Positions 1 through 6,443 of a DNA stretch of 9,595 nucleotides are shown piece after piece; position 1 is the stretch's first letter; each line of letters starts with the position of its first letter. The notes beneath the pieces were generated by a model, which was not told the origin of the DNA, ran no database searches, and saw only the letters and a list, made by a program, of their open reading frames with translations. The stretch comes from an uncultured Collinsella sp. GTDB lineage: Bacteria > Actinomycetota > Coriobacteriia > Coriobacteriales > Coriobacteriaceae. Both the position numbers and the translations under genes were made by a program. Location: NCBI GenBank assembly GCA_900754275.1, contig CAAECF010000108.1:1-9595 (forward strand), given 5' to 3'.

Positions 1-2315
1 AACAGCGTGCAGCCGCGGCGGTCCGCCACGACCTCGTCGATGCCCTGCGGCGGCGCGGCGTCGAGGGCTGCCGGGTTGCCGGCGTTCTCCCACTCGTCCA
101 CCAGGCTCGAGTCCACCGAGCGCACCACAAAGCCCAGCCACGAGATAATGTCGCGCAGGCGCTCGTCGCGCTTCTCGATGGGTACGGTGCGGTCGAGAGA
201 ACGGTAGGCCTCTGCCAGGTAGCGCAGCAAAATGCCCTCGGAACGGGCGATGCCGAGCTTTTGAATGTAGCCCTTAAAATCGCTCGCGCTTTCCAGCATA
301 TCGCGCAGAACGCTCTTGGGAGAGAGCTGGTAGTCGTTTGCCCAGGGCACTTCCTGGCAGTACTTGTCAAAGGCGGCGTCGAGCAAATCCTCGAGCGGCT
401 TTTCGTACGTGACGTCTTGGATGCGTTCCAGACGCTCCTCATAGTCGACGCCGTCAGCCTTCATCTCGGCCATGGCGCGATCGCGTGCTGCGCGCTCCTG
501 TGCACGCAGCACCTGCTTGGGATCCTCGAGTGTTGCCTCGACCATTGAGATTAGATCCATGGTATAGGTCTCGCTCTCGGCATCAAGCAGCTCCAACGCG
601 GCAAGCAAGAACGGCGAGAGCGGCTGATCGAGCGCGAAGTCCTCGGGCAGATCGACCGTCAGCGCATAGTCGATGTCTGGTGCGGCGTCAGTCGGGGCGT
701 CGGGCGCGGGCGGCACCTCGGTACGAACGACGACGCCGGAATCGATGAGCGTGGCGAAGATTTCGTCGGCGCGAACCTCGAGCTTAGCCTTTTCCTCGGG
801 AGTCTGCAGGCTCGTCTCGATGAGGTCGTGTACGCGGGCTCGGGCATCGCCGCCCTGCTCGACCACGCTAATCACCATGGAGTGTGTGATGCGCAGGCGC
901 GGCTTGAGCGTCTCGGGCTGCGTCTCGATCAGGCGCTCAAAGGTCTGCTTGTTCCAGGTGACAAAGCCCTCGGGGGCCTTCTTCTTTTTAATCTTGCGGA
1001 GCTTCTTGGGGTCGTCGCCCGCCTTGGCCATGAGCTTGGCGTTCTCGATCTCGTGCTCCGGGGCCTCGGCGATGACCATGCCCTCGGTATCGAAGCCCGA
1101 GCGGCCGGCGCGACCGGCAATCTGATGAAACTCGCGGGCGCGCAGACGACGCATCTTGTAGCCATCGAACTTGGTGAGCGCGGTGAGCACCACGGTGTGG
1201 ATGGGTACGTTGATGCCGACGCCGAGCGTATCGGTGCCGCAGATGACGGGCAGCAGGCCCTGCTGCGCCAAGCGCTCGACCAGCAGGCGATAGCGCGGCA
1301 ACATGCCAGCATGGTGCACGCCGACGCCGCATCCAAGCAGGCGCTTGAGAATCTTGCCAAAGGCCGTCGAGAAGCTCGTTCCCTTTGCCGCTTCCTTGAT
1401 GGCCTCACGCTGCTCCTTGCTGGCGATGCCAAAATTGGCGAGCGACTGCGCCGTCGCAAGGGCGGCATCCTGGCTAAAGTGCACGATATAGAGCGGGGCC
1501 TCGCCGCGGCGCATGGCGAGCTCGACCGTGCCCTCGAGGGAGGTCGTCACATAGTCGTAGCTCAACGGAACAGGACGCGGGGCGTCGACAACCAAGTCGC
1601 AAGCAGCGCCGGTGTGTTCCTCGAGCGAGGCGGCGATCGCGGTGACATCGCCGAGCGTGGCGCTCATGAGCATAAACTGCGTATGGGGCAGAGTGAGCAG
1701 CGGCACCTGCCAGGCCCAGCCGCGGTCGGGGTCGGCAAAGTAGTGGAACTCGTCCATGGCCACGCAGCCCACGTCGGCGTCCTCGCCTTCGCGCAGTGCA
1801 TCGTTGGCAAGGATTTCGGCCGTGCAGCAGATGACGGGCGCCTTGGTGTTGATATGCGTATCGCCGGTGATCATACCGACGTTATCGCGGCCGAGCACCT
1901 GTACCAGATCGAAAAACTTTTCACTGACCAAGGCCTTGATGGGGGCCGTGTAATAGCAACGTTTGCCCTGCGCCATGCCCATAAAGAGCATGCCCAGCGC
2001 GACGAGCGATTTACCCGATCCGGTCGGTGTGCCTAAAATGACGTGATCGCCGGCAGCCAGGTCCATGAGGGCCTCTTCTTGGTGGTCCCACAGCTCAATG
2101 CCGCGATCGCTCGTCCATTCAAAGAAGCGTTCGAAGGCTTGATCGGCCGTGAGCCATGGCTCGGGCTCGCTGCCGTCCTCGGGCTCCCACCAGGTGGGGG
2201 AGAGTGCGCCGAGCGAGCCAAACTCGGCCTCGGTTCCCGTGCCGCCCGAGAATGAGCTGGCGGCCCCGGCACCGGAAACGGTGCTGGCGGCGGTATCTGT
2301 CGTGGTCTGTGCCAT
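1..2315 (-). CDS. Ski2-like DEAD/DEAH-box helicase, DUF3516 type (3' end outside window)
   Basis: Predicted ATP-dependent RNA/DNA helicase of superfamily 2, probably cytosolic and acting in RNA turnover or repair; its substrate cannot be read from sequence. About 771 residues are visible and the frame is still open at the left edge, so the C-terminus is missing. In order: a low-complexity Ala/Ser/Gly/Thr N-terminus (1-30), motif I GTPTGSGKS (93-101), motif Ia TAPIKAL (121-127), motif II DEFH (186-189), motif III SATLG (216-220), a VHHAGMLPRYR segment (331-341), GVGINVP (363-369) and motif VI QIAGRAGR (396-403). The long acidic C-terminal part (from about 430) matches my memory of the actinobacterial DUF3516 helicases. 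The chosen ATG (2315..2313) follows a weak purine run, GAGAGAAAG, about 7 nt upstream. It is the first gene after a 309-bp gap, so it probably has its own promoter. Family call firm; role unknown. Confidence 0.9.
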   Translation of the reverse strand, partial: MAQTTTDTAASTVSGAGAASSFSGGTGTEAEFGSLGALSPTWWEPEDGSEPEPWLTADQAFERFFEWTSDRGIELWDHQEEALMDLAAGDHVILGTPTGSGKSLVALGMLFMGMAQGKRCYYTAPIKALVSEKFFDLVQVLGRDNVGMITGDTHINTKAPVICCTAEILANDALREGEDADVGCVAMDEFHYFADPDRGWAWQVPLLTLPHTQFMLMSATLGDVTAIAASLEEHTGAACDLVVDAPRPVPLSYDYVTTSLEGTVELAMRRGEAPLYIVHFSQDAALATAQSLANFGIASKEQREAIKEAAKGTSFSTAFGKILKRLLGCGVGVHHAGMLPRYRLLVERLAQQGLLPVICGTDTLGVGINVPIHTVVLTALTKFDGYKMRRLRAREFHQIAGRAGRSGFDTEGMVIAEAPEHEIENAKLMAKAGDDPKKLRKIKKKKAPEGFVTWNKQTFERLIETQPETLKPRLRITHSMVISVVEQGGDARARVHDLIETSLQTPEEKAKLEVRADEIFATLIDSGVVVRTEVPPAPDAPTDAAPDIDYALTVDLPEDFALDQPLSPFLLAALELLDAESETYTMDLISMVEATLEDPKQVLRAQERAARDRAMAEMKADGVDYEERLERIQDVTYEKPLEDLLDAAFDKYCQEVPWANDYQLSPKSVLRDMLESASDFKGYIQKLGIARSEGILLRYLAEAYRSLDRTVPIEKRDERLRDIISWLGFVVRSVDSSLVDEWENAGNPAALDAAPPQGIDEVVADRRGCTL

Positions 2316-2363
2316 GTGGTTGCTTTCTCTCGCGATTGTCCGCCAACTATTATGGCGTAGCGT

Positions 2364-2375
2364 CGCATCGATGCG
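2364..2375. promoter_or_regulatory. 12-bp perfect palindrome upstream of the helicase gene
   Basis: CGCATCGATGCG is a perfect 12-bp palindrome 48 bp upstream of the helicase ATG. Just downstream, in the direction of helicase transcription, is CATAAT (2354..2349), a 5-of-6 match to a -10 box, but no convincing -35 box lies at the right distance. A palindrome here could be an operator for a dimeric repressor, or a chance event. Nothing else supports either reading. Confidence 0.3.
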
Positions 2376-2438
2376 TTCGCAGGCAAGAAAATGCAGGAAA
2401 TGGGCGTTCTGCCCAGCCGTTTAGTGTAGTCGCTAGCC

Positions 2439-2557
2439 AAGTGAGTAGACTTTTTGCGATATTGCGAGCACATGACTTTTGCGCAAGGGTTCTACCTGCG
2501 GTTTTATGTTTCGCTATGCGGGCTGTGCCTGGCTATTGCAAAAAAGTCTACTCACTT
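2439..2557. repeat. Long inverted-repeat element in the gap between trmB and the helicase gene
   Basis: Two near-identical arms face each other: 2439-2457 reads AAGTGAGTAGACTTTTTGC, and 2538-2557 is its reverse complement with one extra A in the A-run. Seventeen bases are identical before the indel. Degenerate pairing continues inward (for example GCACA near 2468 with TGTGC near 2524), leaving a loop of roughly 50 bases. A third, weaker copy of the core, GACTTTTGCG, lies at 2474-2483. The arms carry internal T/A runs rather than a GC-rich stem with a terminal T-tract, so this is not a usual terminator. It occupies most of the 309-bp gene-free stretch 2316-2624, where I see no ORF or RNA gene. 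It may be paired regulator sites, a REP/MITE-like repeat or a structured RNA. Confidence 0.7.
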
Positions 2558-2624
2558 AGGTTTGAGGGCCGTTCGCTGGCGCCAATTTGCGCTTGTTTGC
2601 CGACGCCGCGACCATCAGAAGCCC

Positions 2625-3464
2625 CTAGGACTCTTGCGGCAGGCGCTTCTTGCCTTTGCGGGCGCGGTTTCTAAAGTTCTCGACGGCCTCTTCCATGCCC
2701 AGAGGTACATAGGTGAGCTCATCGAGGTTTTCGGGCAGGTAGCAGGCAAGGCTTTGCTCCTGCGCGCGGCCCGCCGCGAGCTGTTCATTGCTGGGCTGCG
2801 CGCCGGGTGTGGCGCAAATGCCATAGACGACGGCACCCATCTCGCGCGTGCGGCATTCGTACTCGGTCTCGGGATGCTCGGGATGGTCGCGGCGGACGTC
2901 GTCGCTTACCCAAAGCGTGTCGTAGCCGGCCGCGGCAAACTGCCCCAGGGCGTAGTCGCGCAATGGCTTACTGTCGGTTCGCAGTGTGACGGTGGCGCCG
3001 GCTGAAAAGAGCGGGCGGTAGAGCATCAGATGGTCGACATGGACGAGTCGTTTTTTGGCGTACTTGGCCTTGGGCTGCGGCGTGGGAAAGTTAATGGTAA
3101 TGGCATCGAGCTCGCCTGCGGCAAACAGCTGCGGCAGCGATGCGGCGTCTCGGGGCAGGACGAGTGCGTTGGACAGCTCCTGCTCGCAGATTTTCTGTGC
3201 GGCATAGGCGATGCAGATGGGCTCCTGGTCCATACCGATAAAGAGGGTGTTTGGCTCGTGGGCCGCGCGCTCTACAAGGTACGTTCCCTTGCCACAGCCA
3301 AGATCCAGGTGAAGGTGTTCGAAGGGCTTGCTGCCAACTGGCGCGCAAGCCTCGCGCCAATCTCCGGCATAGGCCTCGGGGTTCGTCTCAATCGCATCGG
3401 CGTAGCGCTCCAGGCGCTCCTCGAGCACAAAGTTCTTAGGCGTGCGAACGTGGACGGCTCCCAT
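2625..3464 (-). CDS. trmB: tRNA (guanine-N7)-methyltransferase, divergent TrmB
   Basis: Member of the TrmB family, which transfers a methyl group from SAM to N7 of G46 in the tRNA variable loop. The 279-residue protein is somewhat longer than the usual 220-250. Visible motifs: an N-terminal RTPKNFVLEERL segment (7-18), SAM-binding DLGCGKG (54-60), acidic end of strand 2 GMDQEP (77-82), NFPTPQPK (125-132) followed by the basic YAKKRLVH stretch (135-142), LRTDSKPLRDY (161-171) and TEYE (200-203). The family norm at 125-132 is closer to NFPDPWPK or NFSDPWPK, so here the Asp is Thr128 and the Trp is Gln130. The ATG follows AAGGAG with about 5 nt spacing. It lies downstream of the Trm9-like gene on the same strand (118-bp gap). 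Family certain; activity less so because of the changed motif. Confidence 0.93.
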   Translation of the reverse strand: MGAVHVRTPKNFVLEERLERYADAIETNPEAYAGDWREACAPVGSKPFEHLHLDLGCGKGTYLVERAAHEPNTLFIGMDQEPICIAYAAQKICEQELSNALVLPRDAASLPQLFAAGELDAITINFPTPQPKAKYAKKRLVHVDHLMLYRPLFSAGATVTLRTDSKPLRDYALGQFAAAGYDTLWVSDDVRRDHPEHPETEYECRTREMGAVVYGICATPGAQPSNEQLAAGRAQEQSLACYLPENLDELTYVPLGMEEAVENFRNRARKGKKRLPQES

Positions 3465-3484
3465 GAGGCTCCTTGATCATGAGT

Positions 3485-3510
3485 ATGGAACGCATGGCAG
3501 CACGTTCCAT
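3485..3510. promoter_or_regulatory. Inverted repeat in the trmB leader
   Basis: ATGGAACG (3485-3492) and CGTTCCAT (3503-3510) are perfect 8-bp arms separated by 10 bases. The element ends 20 bp upstream of the trmB start and just ahead of its ribosome binding site. It could be a repressor operator or a leader hairpin. No clear promoter is visible around it, so its role is open. Confidence 0.4.
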
Positions 3511-3520
3511 CAATGGGTTG

Positions 3521-3544
3521 AAAAGGGTGGGGCATAGCTTGCCC
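3521..3544 (-). terminator. Possible weak terminator after the Trm9-like gene
   Basis: Read on the minus strand, GGGCA-AGCTA-TGCCC forms a 5-bp GC-rich stem with a 5-base loop, followed by CACCC and then TTTT. It lies about 40 bp past the methyltransferase stop codon and before trmB. The stem is short and the T-run is displaced, so termination may be partial, which would let trmB be co-transcribed. Confidence 0.25.
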
Positions 3545-3582
3545 GAAAGTTGCGGTGCGGCTCGGCGGCAAGTCGCCGATGC

Positions 3583-4455
3583 CTACAGGCGCTTGAGAAT
3601 CACGTAACGGTTGAGCTCGCCGCTGCGACCGTCGGCATGGAAGCGCTCAAGCTCGCGCACGGGGACCTCGCCGCTCTTGTAGAATGTGCGCACGCCGCGC
3701 ACCAGGTCGGTGATCTGCTGATCGTCAAAGTGATGGCAATAGCGGTAGGCGTGGCGGTCGTTTTGCCAGCCAATGAGGTGGTCGCCGGCTTCAAACTGCG
3801 CGGAATCGTAACTTTCAAACGGCGGGGTGAGCTCGGCGCGGGCTTCGGCGCGAACGGCCTTGCGCGCCATGCGCTCGTCGTTCATAAACTCCCAAAAGCT
3901 GATGGCGATGATGCCGCCTGGGCGCGTCTGGCGCACCAGGGCGTCGAGCACGCGTACGCGGTACTCGCACGACGGCACGTGGTGCATAAAGCCAAAGCAG
4001 ACCGAGATGTCGGCGAGCGGGGCGTCGAAAAGCACGTCGGGTGTCTCGGCGGGGTTGAGCTTCATGAGGGCATCGAGTACGTCGAGTTCCTGGAAGTGCA
4101 GGTTGGGAATGCGCAGGGCGTGACCGTGCGCATCGATAGCCAAATCCTGACACGAGTCAACACCATAGAACTCAAACGGGCAACTGGCGTCTGCCGAGGG
4201 GTTTGCGCCGTCGACGCCCTTGGCGGAAAGTGCGCCGCCGGCGGCAAAGTTCTCGAATCGCATGTTGCCGCAGGCAAGATCGAAGACGCGGACGGGATGC
4301 TCGATCGTGGCGACGTCGAGCTGCTCGAGCGCTATGTCCATGGTGCGTACCCAGCCGGGCCACGGTGCCTGGCGCGTATCGGAGAAGGAGGCGGAGTGCT
4401 CGCGATAGAACGTATTGTTGAGCTGAATGAGCGATGAGGCGAAATCGCGGTTCAC
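3583..4455 (-). CDS. Trm9-like class I SAM-dependent methyltransferase (possible tRNA wobble-uridine methyltransferase)
   Basis: A 290-residue Rossmann-fold methyltransferase resembling eukaryotic Trm9/ABH8, which methylates cm5U34 to mcm5U34 in tRNA. Motifs from the GTG start: FYREHSASFSDTRQAPWPGW (16-35), matching the Trm9 N-terminal 'HFSxTRxxPWP' pattern; SAM-binding FDLACGN (58-64); YGVDSC (97-102); CFGFMHHVPS (153-162), like Trm9 'IAVIHHLS'; RPGGIIAISFWEF (178-190); GDHLIGW (224-230); AYRYCHHFDD (236-245); and a C-terminal FHADGRSGELNRYVILK (272-288). I chose GTG at 4455..4453 because GGGAG lies 9 nt upstream and the conserved domain begins soon after. The open frame reaches 4590, but a TTG at 4590 or ATG at 4578 would precede the predicted transcription start near 4569. 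ATG at 4503 remains possible but has no SD. Substrate is inferred. Confidence 0.85.
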   Translation of the reverse strand: MNRDFASSLIQLNNTFYREHSASFSDTRQAPWPGWVRTMDIALEQLDVATIEHPVRVFDLACGNMRFENFAAGGALSAKGVDGANPSADASCPFEFYGVDSCQDLAIDAHGHALRIPNLHFQELDVLDALMKLNPAETPDVLFDAPLADISVCFGFMHHVPSCEYRVRVLDALVRQTRPGGIIAISFWEFMNDERMARKAVRAEARAELTPPFESYDSAQFEAGDHLIGWQNDRHAYRYCHHFDDQQITDLVRGVRTFYKSGEVPVRELERFHADGRSGELNRYVILKRL

Positions 4456-4565
4456 GGCGCGGAACTCCCTCCGTTGGCGGTGCGGAATAAACAGTACGAC
4501 CATACTACCGTTAACGCCGCAACGGGGACAACCGAGCTGCGGGTCATTGCTTTGTTTGGACACAT
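4452..4565 (-). other. Possible 37-codon leader ORF upstream of the Trm9-like gene
   Basis: An ATG at 4565..4563, only about 4 nt after the predicted transcription start, opens a 37-codon frame. It ends in a TGA (4454..4452) that overlaps the GTG start of the methyltransferase (GTGA). The peptide has a hydrophobic middle (VVPVAALTVVW, residues 12-22) and no recognisable regulatory codon run. The overlap would suit translational coupling of a leaderless uORF to the enzyme gene. A chance open frame in GC-rich DNA is equally plausible. Confidence 0.2.
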
Positions 4566-4575
4566 TTCCGCAGCT

Positions 4576-4604
4576 CATATATGCCCGCAACCGCCGGTTG
4601 TCAA
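4576..4604 (-). promoter_or_regulatory. Near-consensus sigma-70-type promoter of the Trm9-like gene
   Basis: On the minus strand a perfect -35 box TTGACA (4604..4599) is followed by exactly 17 bases and TATATG (4581..4576), which matches TATAAT at the first four positions. Predicted transcription start is near 4569, giving a leader of about 110 nt to the GTG start at 4455. The spacer contains a palindrome annotated separately. This promoter is used here to rule out the upstream start codons of the methyltransferase frame. Confidence 0.7.
4588..4600. promoter_or_regulatory. Probable operator: palindrome in the promoter spacer
   Basis: CAACCG-C-CGGTTG is a perfect palindrome with 6-bp arms and one central base. 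It overlaps the last two bases of the -35 box and fills the upstream part of the 17-bp spacer of the methyltransferase promoter. A protein bound here would block RNA polymerase directly. The divergent neighbour encodes an XRE repressor-type protein whose family usually binds such sites, so it is the obvious candidate. Binding is inferred. Confidence 0.55.
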
Positions 4605-4663
4605 AAATCTCACTAGAATAGGTGGCATGCTTTTGGCGGTGGCGGATAGATTTTTAACTGTGC

Positions 4664-4673
4664 AAGGCGCCTT
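4664..4673. promoter_or_regulatory. 10-bp palindrome upstream of the XRE gene
   Basis: AAGGCGCCTT is a perfect palindrome 49 bp upstream of the XRE start codon. It differs from the CAACCG palindrome at 4588-4600, so the same protein would not be expected to bind both equally. No convincing -35/-10 pair for the XRE gene was found. TAGAAT at 4614-4619 is a possible -10 box without a partner. Confidence 0.25.
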
Positions 4674-4722
4674 AAGAACAAAAACGGTCCGGCGGCACGG
4701 CTGGCATCGCATAGGAGGAACC

Positions 4723-5445
4723 ATGAATGTAGAAACTGCGCAGCGGCTCGCCGACCTTCGTCGCAGCAAGGGTTTTAGCCAAGAAGGGCTGGCGCGAAAG
4801 CTGGGGCTGTCGCGCCAGGCAGTCAGTAAATGGGAGCGCGCGGAGAGCTCGCCCGATACCGAGAACCTAATCTCGCTCGCCAAACTCTATGGCGTGAGCC
4901 TGGACGAGCTGCTCAATCCGAGCGACGAGATCGAGGACGATATCGAGTTTGAGAACGAGGACCGCGCCCGTCAGCGCGAGACCGAGGCGGCAGAGCGTGC
5001 TCGCGCCCATGAGGCGGCGGCGCGCGCTACCGAGGCGGCAACGCAGGCGAGTGATGCTGCGGCCAAGGCGGCGCAGGCGGCAAGCTGGAGTGCGCAGGCC
5101 GCCAATGCCGCTACGGCGCAGGCGACGAGTGGCACCGCGGTTGGCTCGACTCCGGTGAAGGGCCCGTTCCAGTCGTTCCCGTATTGGGCCGTGTGTTGGC
5201 TACTGTTCTTTTTGCTGATGTTCCTGTTTGGTGCCGGTCCCTTTGCCGCGCTGATCTTCTTTACGATCCCCATCTATCACTGGGTGGCGCGTGCGCTCGA
5301 TGGCGATTGGGCGCGCGGGGATATCCAGGTTGGTCCGGCGTCGGTGGCGATCAAGGCCCAGGGGAAGGATGCTTCTGCGGAACCTGATGCTGACGTGGCT
5401 ACCACGACCACCGCTGAGCCATGTGCCAAAGAGGGTGACGAATGA
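4723..5445 (+). CDS. Membrane-anchored XRE-family transcriptional regulator
   Basis: A 240-residue protein predicted to bind DNA at its N-terminus while held in the membrane. Residues 5-65 are an XRE helix-turn-helix domain (RLADLRRSKGFSQEGLARKL, then LSRQAVSKWERAESSPDTENLISLAKLYGVSLDELL). Residues 69-100 are highly charged and 95-137 are an Ala/Gln/Thr-rich, probably helical linker. Two hydrophobic segments follow (about 153-171 and 174-190), consistent with a transmembrane hairpin, then a short polar tail. The ATG at 4723 is preceded by AGGAGG at ideal spacing. The frame is open upstream to 4474, but that part overlaps the divergent promoter and looks non-coding. Its stop overlaps the next gene's start (ATGA), so regulator and DUF4097 protein are coupled. 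It likely controls this operon and perhaps the divergent methyltransferase. The signal sensed is unknown. Confidence 0.9.
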   Translation: MNVETAQRLADLRRSKGFSQEGLARKLGLSRQAVSKWERAESSPDTENLISLAKLYGVSLDELLNPSDEIEDDIEFENEDRARQRETEAAERARAHEAAARATEAATQASDAAAKAAQAASWSAQAANAATAQATSGTAVGSTPVKGPFQSFPYWAVCWLLFFLLMFLFGAGPFAALIFFTIPIYHWVARALDGDWARGDIQVGPASVAIKAQGKDASAEPDADVATTTTAEPCAKEGDE

Positions 5446-6341
5446 TGAAGATTTCGCATGAATCCAAGGTACGCCTGGGTGTTGGCATCGGAGCGTTTGT
5501 GCTCATTGTTGGGCTTGTCTTTGGCGTTTCGCGGACATTGATTCATTTTGATGGCCCGTGGGATCTCGACGATGTTGTATCCGGCCTGTCTGGTATGGAC
5601 GATGTGGTGGACGAGGGCGATCTTTTGGATGACGGTAACTATTCCGCTCGGCCTCAGCAGCTTTCGAGCGAAACCTTTGATGCCGACGCGTTCACATCGC
5701 TTGACTTGGACGTGACGTCGGGCACGGTCGAGGTCAAACACGTCTCCGGCGGGCCAGTGCGCGTGATTGAAAGCGGTCGCGTGGCAACGGGGACCGTTGC
5801 CTTCGATGCGGCAACCCAGAACCTGGCCGAAATCAAGGGTTCTACGCTCAAGATTCGCCAGTTCGATTGCGATGACGAGCGCGCCATTGACCGCACGGTT
5901 ACCGTCGAACTGCCGCGCGATGTTGCCGATAACATGGTGGGCATCACAGCGAATGTAGGATCGGGTGATCTGACGGTCGCGGGCATTGCGTGTCATGACC
6001 TCAACCTGACTCTGGACTCGGGAGACGTTGAGTTTACGGGCACCGTGACCGATACCCTGAATGCCGAGGTCGGTTCGGGCGATGTGACGTTCGAGCTCTA
6101 CCAGGCCCCCGCGAAGTCGATGGATGTGAGCGTGGGCTCGGGCGACGTGGAGATGACGGTTCCGAACTCTACGGGCTTTAAAGCGATCCTCACCTTGGGC
6201 AGTGGCGACTTCGAGAGCGATTTCCTTCCGCTTGGCTACGACGGCGAGACCATTTTGAATCTTGAATTCGATAACGGCGATAAGTCTGCCACGTATCGTT
6301 TTGAGGTCGGTTCGGGCGACATGTCGTTTGATCCGGAATGA
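5442..6341 (+). CDS. DUF4097-type beta-strand repeat protein, membrane-anchored
   Basis: A 299-residue protein with a short basic N-terminus, one hydrophobic segment (about 11-34), an acidic Asp/Gly-rich stretch (38-66) and a long repeat domain. The repeats are beta-strand units marked by (V/L)xSGD(V/L/F/M): SGD at 174-176, 193-195, 212-214, 233-235, 254-256 and 291-293, spaced 19, 19, 21, 21 and 37 residues apart. This is typical of the DUF4097 family, predicted to fold as a beta-solenoid; its function is not established. With an N-terminal anchor, the repeat domain is probably outside the cytoplasm. The start ATG overlaps the XRE stop codon and has GAGG about 7 nt upstream, inside the XRE gene. 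DUF4097 proteins often sit beside regulators, which suggests a sensing or envelope-stress role. The operon ends at a strong terminator. Confidence 0.88.
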   Translation: MMKISHESKVRLGVGIGAFVLIVGLVFGVSRTLIHFDGPWDLDDVVSGLSGMDDVVDEGDLLDDGNYSARPQQLSSETFDADAFTSLDLDVTSGTVEVKHVSGGPVRVIESGRVATGTVAFDAATQNLAEIKGSTLKIRQFDCDDERAIDRTVTVELPRDVADNMVGITANVGSGDLTVAGIACHDLNLTLDSGDVEFTGTVTDTLNAEVGSGDVTFELYQAPAKSMDVSVGSGDVEMTVPNSTGFKAILTLGSGDFESDFLPLGYDGETILNLEFDNGDKSATYRFEVGSGDMSFDPE

Positions 6342-6391
6342 TGACTGCGGGCTGGTCCGCAAGCATAGATGCTTAGACGCGCTGTTTGATG

Positions 6392-6432
6392 AAGGCGCCG
6401 AAGCCGAGATCGGCTCCGGCGCCTTTGCCTTT
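6392..6432 (+). terminator. Rho-independent terminator of the XRE-DUF4097 operon
   Basis: AAGGCGCCGAAGCCG and CGGCTCCGGCGCCTT form a 15-bp GC-rich stem with one mismatch around the four-base loop AGAT, followed by an interrupted T-run (TTTGCCTTT). It lies about 50 bp after the DUF4097 stop codon. It abuts the predicted elp3 promoter, so it separates the two plus-strand transcription units. Confidence 0.85.
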
Positions 6433-6437
6433 ACAAT
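6432..6437 (+). promoter_or_regulatory. -10 box for a leaderless elp3 transcript
   Basis: TACAAT, a 5-of-6 match to the -10 consensus, ends 6 bp before the elp3 ATG, so transcription should start at or within a base of that codon. There is no proper Shine-Dalgarno sequence (only GGGG 2 nt before the ATG). This geometry is typical of leaderless genes in Actinomycetota. The -35 position falls inside the upstream terminator stem and shows no match to consensus. Confidence 0.55.
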
Positions 6438-6443
6438 GGGGTC

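Noticed and set aside
828..2036. Open frame of 402 codons on the plus strand, antisense to the helicase
   Set aside because: The minus-strand frame has all helicase motifs over the whole stretch. The antisense frame shows no recognisable domain and is the usual by-product of GC-rich codon use.
2439..2557. Inverted repeat as the ends of an insertion sequence
   Set aside because: Only about 80 bp lies between the arms, with no transposase and no evident target-site duplication. A non-autonomous element cannot be excluded, but there is no positive evidence.
4456..4590. N-terminal extension of the Trm9-like protein containing a CPRCG motif, which might suggest a zinc finger or Trm112-like part
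   Set aside because: Only one CxxC pair is present. The TTG at 4590 and ATG at 4578 lie upstream of the predicted transcription start, and a well-spaced SD precedes the GTG at 4455.
4474..4722. Upstream extension of the XRE protein by 83 codons
   Set aside because: It would cover the divergent promoter and operator. The ATG at 4723 has an AGGAGG site at ideal spacing and begins right at the helix-turn-helix domain.
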